Shown: one piece after another, positions 1-6,800 of the stretch
How positions within the stretch are numbered: position 1 is the first letter of the stretch
Layout of the letters: each line of letters begins with the position of its first letter
Assembly (NCBI GenBank): GCA_020853375.1
Contig: JADYZA010000006.1
Location: 1 to 12,658 of the forward strand
Direction of reading: 5' to 3'
DNA from: Verrucomicrobiota bacterium
GTDB lineage: Bacteria; Verrucomicrobiota; Kiritimatiellia; Kiritimatiellales; Tichowtungiaceae
Length of the DNA: 12,658 bases
Notes under the pieces: generated by a model
The model's input: only the letters and a program-made list of their open reading frames with translations
What the model was told of the DNA's origin: nothing
Database searches by the model: none
Position numbers and translations under genes: made by a program

Positions 1-1800
1 ATGCAAATGCCTGCAAACAGTCAGGCTGTCCGCGCGGCGATGATCGCCGGATGGGTGGTGCCTATGGATTATACACTGGTCGATGACTGCCTGCGGGCGT
101 TGCGAGTACGTCCGTTTGAGAATCACGGGAAGGTTTCTCTTTTTGAGGCCGTCCGCCAGCATTGGCCTACGGTTTTCACCATCCTGCTTCTACTCATCAT
201 TTTACTGTTCTCAACACTATGGACAACCCACCTGAACCGCCTGTTGCACACCGCGCGGAAAACAGCAGAACGGGCGGTTAAGGCGAAGAGCTCGTTTCTG
301 GCCAACATGAGTCACGAAATCCGCACACCGATGAACGCGGTGATCGGTATGACGGATCTGCTGATGGAAACCGATCTCGATCCCGAGCAGAGAGAGTCCG
401 CCAATATCATCCGCGTCAGTGGCGAAGCACTGCTGTCACTCATCAACGACGTGCTCGATTTCTCTAAGATTGAAGCCGGGCACATAGAGCTAGAACGGCA
501 AGAGTTCGATCTAAGCCAATGTGCCGAAGGAGCGCTCGATTTGATGGTTTCCAAAGCAGCTGAGAAGGATATCGAACTAATTTATGAAATCGACGGCAAC
601 GTCCCCGCTGTCATCCGCGGCGACTCGGGACGATTGCGCCAGATTCTGCTCAACCTGCTGAGTAATGCTGTCAAATTCACCCATCAGGGCGACATCTGTG
701 TATCGATTACCGCCCGCCAGCTCGACCAGGGGCACGAAATTTCATTCTCAGTGCGCGATACCGGCATTGGAATCGAAGCCGACAAGCTCGATTATATTTT
801 CTCGGAATTCACTCAGGCCGACGCTTCCACCACACGCCAGTACGGCGGAACAGGGCTCGGACTTGCCATCAGCCGCAAACTGTGTGAACTGATGGGCGGG
901 CGCATGTGGGCGGAAAGTGTTTCGGGCGAAGGCTCCATCTTCCATTTCACTATACACACCCCCATTGCCAAACAAGTCCGCACCATCCGCACCAACCAGC
1001 AAGCCTTTAACATAGCCAACCACGATATTCTCATCGTAGACGACAATGCGACCAACCTAAAAATCCTCTCCGCGCAGCTGACCCGCTGGGGATTGACTCC
1101 CGTGGCCTTCAGCACACCATACGCCGCGCTCGAATCGATAACATCCGGTCGAGAATATGCTCTGATGATCACCGATATGCAGATGCCGAAGATGGACGGG
1201 ATCATGCTGATCGGCGAAGTGCGCAAGCACCGGACAGCCACCGAACTTCCCATTGTTGTGCTCACGTCGCTCGGGCTGGAAAAACCGGATGAAGCACTCG
1301 ATATCGGGGCCTATCTGACCAAACCCGTCAAACCGGCTCAGCTCTATCAGAACATTTCCAATATCCTGCGCGGCGAAGGAGGCAACTATACCGAAGTGAT
1401 CGCCACAACCCGCACTCAGGCCGCGGCAAGTCCGTTAAAAATCCTGCTGGCGGAGGACAACCTGCTAAATCAAAAAGTAGCACTGCGTATGCTCGAAAAA
1501 CTCGGTTATGCCGCCGACCTCGCCCGCGACGGCGTCGAAGCGGTCGATATGGCCGAGAAAAACCAATACGATCTGATCCTGATGGATGTTCAAATGCCGC
1601 GCATGGACGGACTGACAGCCACCGAAGAAATCGTCAGGACGTTCAGCAACAGAAAACGCCCGCTGATTATCGGGATGACTGCCCATGCCGCCAACGAAGA
1701 GCGCGAACGCGGACTCGCCGCCGGCATGGACGACTACCTCACCAAACCCATCCAGCTCGTTAAACTCAAGGAAATGCTCTGGCAGGTACAAGCAGGTTGA
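1..1800 (+). CDS. Hybrid sensor histidine kinase with two receiver domains (5' partial)
   Basis: Inner-membrane hybrid two-component kinase, cut at its 5' end by the window. Numbering is from the first visible codon. Residues 1-50 resemble the tail of a periplasmic PhnD-like solute-binding sensor (MPANSQAV, then AGWVVPMDY), so base 1 is probably not the true start. A membrane helix spans about 57-77. The HisKA H-box SHEIRTP carries phospho-acceptor H105. The ATPase domain shows an N-box with N222, a G1 box DTGIGI (253-258) and a G2 box GGTGLGLAI (282-290). Receiver 1 (about 342-455) has D347/D348, acceptor D392 and K441. Receiver 2 (about 479-595) has E485/D486, acceptor D529, T560 and K582. 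Both receivers therefore keep all key residues. No Hpt domain is present, so onward phosphotransfer needs a separate protein or the second receiver is an output or sink. Hybrid HK identity is firm; the sensor assignment is inferred from about 50 residues. Confidence 0.94.
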   Translation: MQMPANSQAVRAAMIAGWVVPMDYTLVDDCLRALRVRPFENHGKVSLFEAVRQHWPTVFTILLLLIILLFSTLWTTHLNRLLHTARKTAERAVKAKSSFLANMSHEIRTPMNAVIGMTDLLMETDLDPEQRESANIIRVSGEALLSLINDVLDFSKIEAGHIELERQEFDLSQCAEGALDLMVSKAAEKDIELIYEIDGNVPAVIRGDSGRLRQILLNLLSNAVKFTHQGDICVSITARQLDQGHEISFSVRDTGIGIEADKLDYIFSEFTQADASTTRQYGGTGLGLAISRKLCELMGGRMWAESVSGEGSIFHFTIHTPIAKQVRTIRTNQQAFNIANHDILIVDDNATNLKILSAQLTRWGLTPVAFSTPYAALESITSGREYALMITDMQMPKMDGIMLIGEVRKHRTATELPIVVLTSLGLEKPDEALDIGAYLTKPVKPAQLYQNISNILRGEGGNYTEVIATTRTQAAASPLKILLAEDNLLNQKVALRMLEKLGYAADLARDGVEAVDMAEKNQYDLILMDVQMPRMDGLTATEEIVRTFSNRKRPLIIGMTAHAANEERERGLAAGMDDYLTKPIQLVKLKEMLWQVQAG

Positions 1801-1812
1801 GGCTACCCAGCG

Positions 1813-1827
1813 TTCCAATCTTTGGAA
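1813..1827. repeat. TTCCAATNNNTGGAA inverted-repeat element, copy 1
   Basis: The sequence TTCCAATCTTTGGAA has 6-base arms TTCCAA/TTGGAA around a 3-base centre. It begins 13 bases after the histidine kinase stop codon. The same 15-base pattern recurs at 8636-8650, also just after a stop codon. It could be a short terminator or processing hairpin, a dispersed intergenic repeat, or a protein-binding palindrome. Only its symmetry and recurrence are visible. Confidence 0.6.
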
Positions 1828-1853
1828 AATCTCCTCAACATGTCGCGCCTTTT

Positions 1854-1870
1854 CGGATTACAGGAATCCG
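1854..1870. repeat. Short inverted repeat, 6-bp stem
   Basis: CGGATT (1854-1859) can pair with AATCCG (1865-1870) across a 5-base loop. It sits between the palindrome at 1813 and the longer hairpin at 1887. The stem is short enough that chance is a real possibility. Confidence 0.3.
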
Positions 1871-1886
1871 GCGAACGCGGTGACTA

Positions 1887-1910
1887 CGGCTGACCTCCAC
1901 AGGTCAGCCG
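1887..1910. terminator. Perfect 10-bp hairpin, possible terminator after the kinase gene
   Basis: CGGCTGACCT (1887-1896) and AGGTCAGCCG (1901-1910) form a perfect 10-bp GC-rich stem with the 4-base loop CCAC. It lies 86 bases after the kinase stop and 92 before the next ATG. No T-run follows on either strand, so it is not a canonical intrinsic terminator. A transcript-end stabiliser, a repeat or an operator are alternatives. Confidence 0.45.
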
Positions 1911-2001
1911 ATGAATGTAGAATTTGATGCTGCGTTGCTGAAATAAGTGTCGTTAGTTTTTTGGTTTGTTTTCCAGAACTCATCATTCATCTTTCTTTCC
2001 G

Positions 2002-2982
2002 ATGAAAGGCATTGCCCATTTTATTTCCGGAGTGACGGTCGCTTCTTTCTGTCCGTGGGCGGTTGAAGCGGCGCAGAACGGTAATCCCTCTTTTTTCATT
2101 CTCGGCGCGGTTGCCGGGATTCTGCCCGACACCATCGATTTCAAGTTCTACCGTTTTTTCTACCGCCATGATGTTTCGGTTTATCCTCATCCGAGCAAGC
2201 TCGATCCTCAACCGGTGGCCAACGCGGTTGCCGCCGCGGTTACCGATGCCGCCGCAACCGGCAGGCCGGTTCGTCTGAAGCTCGCGACCATTAAACTGAG
2301 CGCTGACGGCTGGCGGCAGTATCGCGTCCGGATTGATCCTGAGGCGGGCGAAGTGCGCGTACAGTTCGGCCCGGTCGTCAGCACGGGGCAGTCGCCGCAA
2401 CCCGGAACATTGCCGGAAAACCGTCCGGTGGCTGTCGCAAAATTTTCTGTTCCGGTCAGGCAAAGTTACGATCCGGTTTATACCGTCGATATTTTTGACG
2501 GCCCCAGTTTTCTGTTTCAGCGCGGCGAAGGCGGGAACGTTGAAATTGATTTTCTGCCGTGGCACCGGAGCTGGTCGCATTCGTTTGTTGTTGCCGCGCT
2601 GCTGGCAGGTTTTGCTTCGCTCTGGACATGGCAGGCGGGCGCGGTGGTTTTCGGCGCGTATGCGTTGCATATCATTGAAGACCAGCTGGGCCACATGGGT
2701 TCCAATCTGTTTTTTCCATTCACTGGAAAACGGATGCCCGGTTTGAAGTGGATGTATTCCGGCGATGCGTTTCCAAACTTCGGATGCGTCTGGCTCTGTT
2801 GTCTGCTCATTTTCTGGAACGTTTACGCCGCGATTCCGGAGCCGCTTTACCACTTCAGCTTTTTCCGGTTGGTGCTCTACGCGTTGATCCTCCCGTTCTC
2901 CATCTTTGGTGTCGCGCGCTGGCTTCTCGTCCGCTCCGACAAAGGACAGCCTGAAACTCTTTCCACACAATGGAATGTTTGA
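2002..2982 (+). CDS. YdjM/PF04307-type membrane-bound putative metal-dependent hydrolase
   Basis: Predicted 326-residue integral membrane protein of the YdjM (LexA-regulated, putative inner-membrane hydrolase) family, whose reaction is not established. Family-like features are an N-terminal KGIAHFISG with H6, LPDTID (41-46) after a hydrophobic stretch, HRSWSHS (188-194), HIIEDQLGH (223-231) and LFFPF (236-240). The His/Asp residues are candidate metal ligands. Hydrophobic helices are visible at about 195-225, 262-278 and 287-310. Between LPDTID and HRSWSHS there is a long hydrophilic insert (about 60-185) predicted to sit outside the membrane, much longer than the short loop I expect. ATG 2002 is chosen because the family motif starts there; an in-frame TTG at 1966 would add 12 residues. 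Neither start has a clear Shine-Dalgarno sequence. The GtrA gene follows after 33 bases, so co-transcription is likely. Confidence 0.82.
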   Translation: MKGIAHFISGVTVASFCPWAVEAAQNGNPSFFILGAVAGILPDTIDFKFYRFFYRHDVSVYPHPSKLDPQPVANAVAAAVTDAAATGRPVRLKLATIKLSADGWRQYRVRIDPEAGEVRVQFGPVVSTGQSPQPGTLPENRPVAVAKFSVPVRQSYDPVYTVDIFDGPSFLFQRGEGGNVEIDFLPWHRSWSHSFVVAALLAGFASLWTWQAGAVVFGAYALHIIEDQLGHMGSNLFFPFTGKRMPGLKWMYSGDAFPNFGCVWLCCLLIFWNVYAAIPEPLYHFSFFRLVLYALILPFSIFGVARWLLVRSDKGQPETLSTQWNV

Positions 2983-3015
2983 TTCGAGCAGGGTTTGCGG
3001 GCAGACTCCGAACCT

Positions 3016-3519
3016 ATGAAAAAACACATTCAGAACTTTCTGGCGGAAAAAGATAATCGGCTCGTTCAGTTCATCAAATATGGAATGTGCGGCGGTGCGG
3101 CGACTGTGGTGGATGTCGCCGGTTTTTTCCTGCTCGCCTGGCTTCTGTTTCCGGCGCTGACGGCCAGTGATCCAGTTGCTGGTCTTCTTTCCAAATTCGG
3201 ACTGAGCATACAGGCGGTTTCCGAGTCCATCCGCCTGCGGAACTACTGGATCGATAAAGGCATTTGCTTCCTCTTTTCCAACTTCACGGCGTACATCCTC
3301 AACGTCCTATTCGTTTTCAAAGCCGGGAAACATAAGCGGCACCACGAACTCATGCTCTTCTACGCCGTCTCGCTGATTTCATTTTTGATTGGCACGACAA
3401 CGGGCGACCTGCTCATCCGCTTCGGTGGACTCGACACCACCTATTCCTACATCGCCGCCGTAATCTCTGCGCTTCTCATCAACTACGCCGGCCGCAAGTT
3501 TTTTATTTTTAATGGATAA
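3016..3519 (+). CDS. GtrA-family four-helix membrane protein
   Basis: Predicted 167-residue GtrA (PF04138) protein. Members are small membrane proteins linked to cell-surface glycan synthesis; some are proposed to flip or bind polyprenyl-phosphate sugars. Visible features are an N-terminal RLVQFIKYGMCGGAAT leading into helix 1 (about 17-46), helix 2 with SNFTAYILNVLFVF (about 80-101), helix 3 (about 112-134) and helix 4 ending in the typical basic-aromatic tail RKFFIFNG (160-167). The loop between helices 1 and 2 (about 47-79) is longer than in compact members. ATG 3016 is chosen over an in-frame TTG at 2995 because MKKH fits the family start; no strong Shine-Dalgarno is present. It probably shares a transcript with the upstream PF04307 gene, 33 bases away. 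No glycosyltransferase partner is adjacent, so the substrate is unknown. Confidence 0.92.
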   Translation: MKKHIQNFLAEKDNRLVQFIKYGMCGGAATVVDVAGFFLLAWLLFPALTASDPVAGLLSKFGLSIQAVSESIRLRNYWIDKGICFLFSNFTAYILNVLFVFKAGKHKRHHELMLFYAVSLISFLIGTTTGDLLIRFGGLDTTYSYIAAVISALLINYAGRKFFIFNG

Positions 3520-3525
3520 TCAAAC

Positions 3526-3555
3526 CAATCCTGAATTCGGAAGGATTCAGGATTG
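3526..3555. terminator. Long GGAA-loop hairpin after the GtrA gene
   Basis: CAATCCTGAAT (3526-3536) pairs perfectly with ATTCAGGATTG (3545-3555). The stem extends inward by a T-G wobble (3537/3544) and a C-G pair (3538/3543) to a GGAA loop of the stable GNRA class. It starts 6 bases after the GtrA stop and lies just before the tRNA promoter. No strong T-tract follows, so a transcript-end or boundary role is inferred from position and stability. Confidence 0.6.
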
Positions 3556-3564
3556 TATAAGTGC

Positions 3565-3593
3565 TTGCGTCGAAATGGGGCGCGAACTATCTT
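3565..3593 (+). promoter_or_regulatory. Candidate sigma-70-type promoter for the tRNA gene
   Basis: TTGCGT (3565-3570) and TATCTT (3588-3593) are separated by exactly 17 bases. The -10 box ends 11 bases before the tRNA 5' end at 3605, implying a very short leader. Each hexamer matches four of six consensus positions. The GC-rich stretch before transcription start (CTTCGGGCCC) would suit a stringently controlled stable-RNA promoter, but that is inference. Confidence 0.55.
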
Positions 3594-3604
3594 GTTGCCT
3601 CTTC

Positions 3605-3681
3605 GGGCCCGTAGCTCAGTTGGTCAGAGCAGGAGACTCATAATCTCTTGGTCCTCGGTTCAAGTCCGAGCGGGCCCACCA
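3605..3681 (+). tRNA. tRNA with CAU anticodon, probably tRNA-Ile2 (lysidine-modified)
   Basis: A full 77-base cloverleaf with encoded CCA. The acceptor stem GGGCCCG (3605-3611) pairs with CGGGCCC (3671-3677), followed by A73 and CCA (3679-3681). The D stem is GCTC/GAGC (3614-3617/3627-3630). The anticodon stem is GGAGA/TCTCT (3632-3636/3644-3648) with loop CTCATAA and anticodon CAT at 3639-3641. The T arm is CTCGG/CCGAG around TTCAAGT. It is not initiator tRNA: there is no GGG/CCC anticodon stem and the first pair is G-C. Consecutive C4-G69 and C5-G68 pairs and the G27-U43 wobble match the TilS-recognised isoleucine tRNA that reads AUA. Elongator tRNA-Met is the alternative, because the loop sequence alone fits both. 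Confidence 0.95.
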
Positions 3682-3762
3682 ATTCCTTCTTATAAACGGA
3701 CGTTTTGTTCAACAAGCGCCGAGTTCTTCCGACTTGTTATTCGAAAGCGATTGATTGAAAAA

Positions 3763-3778
3763 CCGAAGTATTTTTCGG
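3763..3778 (-). terminator. Weak hairpin with a T-run on the minus strand
   Basis: CCGAA (3763-3767) pairs with TTCGG (3774-3778) around a 6-base loop. On the minus strand the stem is followed by TTTTT, the form of a small intrinsic terminator. No minus-strand gene reads into it, so it may only shield the region from antisense transcription or be chance. The 5-bp stem is weak. Confidence 0.25.
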
Positions 3779-3788
3779 GGGCTTGAAG

Positions 3789-3817
3789 TTGACTCGAACC
3801 ACGCCCATCTGCACAAT
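3789..3817 (+). promoter_or_regulatory. Candidate promoter of the hydrolase cluster
   Basis: TTGACT (3789-3794, five of six consensus) and CACAAT (3812-3817, four of six) are 17 bases apart. Transcription from here would give a leader of roughly 60 bases before ATG 3886. That leader contains a small GC hairpin, CCGCG/CGCGG (3839-3851), and an AGAAAGG ribosome-binding site (3871-3877) with 8-base spacing. No operator repeat is evident around the promoter. Confidence 0.5.
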
Positions 3818-3885
3818 CCAAGCCCTTAGTTTTAGTATCCGCGCGGCGCGGTGGTTATTCGCAACATATAAGAAAGGTATCAGAT

Positions 3886-6800
3886 ATGGCACATAAGAAA
3901 CGTTCTGTAGGCATCCTTCTGGCAGTGATGCTTTGTGTTTTTCAACATCACGCTTGCGCCGTGGAAACTCCGACATGGGAAGTCCGGCGCGCAGTACCGC
4001 CAACGCTGCCTGAAGCCAATCTGGACCGCGGGAATATCCCGGGCTTTGATGTGACGTTTTCGGAGAAGGCTTCTGATTTTGAAATTGGCGGAGATTCTGA
4101 CAAGAAGTTTTTAGGGTTCATGCTCGTGGGAAAACCTGTTGCGATTCCCGCATCCGCCGACAGCCTTACTCTGGCGCTCGACTATCAGTCGTTCTGCGGA
4201 TCCGAAAACCGCAACTCCGCAATTTCCATGGTTGTGTTGCCGCTTGCTGAGTGGCAGCGGCTGGGAGTGGAAAAGACGGATCGGGCGAAATGGGATAAAG
4301 CCGCCGCGCTGAAAACCCAGATTATTCTCGGTGGAGACGGAACCGGAGCGGATGTTGAAGTGTGGACACCTTGGGCTTCCGGAAACATTCTTGCCGACGC
4401 GAAAGGACAGGCGCTCAAAGGTCAGACCGTCGTCGTAGCGTTGTTAGTCAGCTGTTGGCAGGGAAGCGCAGAGGAGTGGGCGAAATTCCGAAATGTCGCA
4501 TTGGATTTGGATGGTGCTTCCGCGAAAATCGTCCCCAGTCCTGCAGTTGAAAAAACCGTGAAGCCCGAACCTGCCGCCGCGGTTGAAAAAGCAAAGTCTG
4601 CGTCCGAGAAGGTATCCGTTGCCATCACCGACGGAGTGGCTGCGCCTCTCTTTGCAAAAGCGAGCATCGCGCCGCTGAATGAAGAAAGTTTCATGGTTAC
4701 TATCCCGAAGGGGCGTGGACGTGCCGAACTGAGCTTTAAGTGTCGCGTTGATTTTTCGAAATGGGCCGGACACAACCAAGGGGTAACGGTTCGTGTTAAC
4801 GGACGCGAGGTCAGCATGCAGAATATTCTGGGCCGCCCGGCTTCTTTTAAAACCGCCGATGGCAAGACGGCCCAGACTGCCAAGGGAAATGCCTTTTTGT
4901 GTTATTTCGCTCCAGATGTGGACGCTGTTCCCTCAGATTGTCCGTATAAGCCGGTCGACTCCGGAATTGATGTGCTGGCTTACCGTATGGATATCGGTTC
5001 CTATCTTGTCGAAGGAGAAAATCAGATTACGTTCCGCAATGTTCTGCCTGAAACGCCTAAGTATGAGCTTGCGCTGAGCAAGGCGGAAATTATTTACCAA
5101 GCGTCAGCCGGAGATAAGAAGACCGCGGATTACGGAAAGCTCGAAGTGGCTGACAAAAACGGACTTCTGCTCAATTACAACGGCAAGCCCTTGATCGTCG
5201 CAAATGAGCTGGTCGGCCTTGCGGATTTGGGCCAGGTTCCTGGTTGCGATGTGCGTGAGAAGAACGGCGTTAAAATCTGGAATATTTTCCGGGAAAATGA
5301 CGAGAAGCTGAAATTCCGTCGCGAGATGGCGATTCACCCGAACGGTTCAGCGGAACTGACGTTTAAGTCATGGTGTGCGTCCTACGTCGAAGGACGGCGC
5401 GGCTACACGTTTTCTATCCCCTATAGCGCGCTGAAGGGCTGTAAATTCACAGCACGGGTCGGCCGAACTTACGGGACAAAGGAAATCTCCGGCGTTCTGG
5501 ATGACAAGTTCGCAGACTATATCGGCGGAACAGACGGGAAAGATCGTCTGGTGCGCTATTTGGCGTTTGAAGGCGAAAATGTCCATTTGGTCTTCGATTT
5601 CAACGCCTACGGTGTCACCCAGATGTACAGCGATTATCCTTACACCGGCGAACCGTTGAGCTTTGCCACGGTCAGAAAAGATGGCGACTTCCTGGTCTTT
5701 ACTCTGACGAGCATGAAGCAGGGTTCCAGCGGCGGAGTTTACGCGGCAAAGACGATTATTTATCCGGGGGTGTATGAGTACGATGCCCGGCATCCTTACC
5801 AGAACTGGACCTATCGCGGCGGACCAGAGCCGTTGTCGTTTTTCTCCTTTGGCACACCGGATGCCAAAATTATTCCAAGGGTTGAACCGGAAGGTGACGG
5901 ACCTGCCGCGCGCGTTGGGCCGGTTCCTCCGCCTAAACCGCCGATCGGAACCCGGGCAGATCTTAATTTGTATGCGGCATGGAGAACGGCTGGCTGGGAA
6001 AAAGAAGCCGGATTGAAACTGACGGATAAGAAGTCATTGAACGTTTTTGCCAATGCGGCGTACTCCCCGGACGGTTCTCCGGCGACATTTCTCTTGGATG
6101 CCAAGCCGGGGATTTATGTGATCACGCTGAAACTGGGGCATCCGGATTCCGACATCGGGCCATTCGATATCCTCATTAACGGGAAACCGTCGGTCAGCGG
6201 CATTAGCGTGGCCAAAGGTGAAACCGAAACGGTGCTCATTCCTCATTATGTCCGGGCTCCGGAAAAACAGGTGCGCATTCAGTTCCAAGGGAAAAAGCAA
6301 TGGGCTGTGAATGCCATTGCGGTGCAAGTGTTGCTTTACCAGAACGAGGATTTCTTCTGGGATCGCGGCTTGTGGCTGGCCGATGGTTTGTTTGAGCCGG
6401 ATTTCTCGGTGCCTGGTGTGCCGCGGAAAAAGAAAACGTTTACGTTCGAGCCGAAAGTGGTTTCCCGTACCGCGTTCCAGAAATCTCCGTACACATACAT
6501 TTCCAAAGAAAAAGAAATCCTGTTGCCGCCGAATGTTCCGGAAACGGCCTGGCGAGCAAGTATGAAGATGGGTCTGTGGGCCGACGAAAGTCATTCGGCG
6601 ACTGGGTTTGAATTCAACTCGCCGGAGCTCGCCGAACGGCGTGTGCTGGAGCTGAAAGCCGCTGGATATAACACCATCAACTGTGCTTCGCTTTTCTGGA
6701 ATCAGGGCTTTACAGAGCGCTGGGACGAAGCGATCGCCATGACCCGCTTGGTGTGCGATGCCGCCCATAAGCATGGAATGAAAGTCGTGTATCACATGGA

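Noticed and set aside
1966..2001. TTG start for the PF04307 gene adding 12 residues
   Set aside because: The added residues (FSRTHHSSFFP) do not resemble a family N-terminus or membrane signal, and no ribosome-binding site precedes the TTG.
1987..3027. A 346-codon open frame on the minus strand
   Set aside because: It is antisense to the PF04307 gene, is rich in Arg/Pro/His without any family motif, and reflects codon bias of the sense gene.
3605..3681. The tRNA gene as an integration site for a mobile element
   Set aside because: No integrase gene and no second copy of the tRNA 3' end are visible in the window.
3605..3681. Initiator tRNA-fMet
   Set aside because: The anticodon stem is GGAGA/TCTCT rather than ending in three G-C pairs, and the first acceptor pair is G-C instead of a mismatch.
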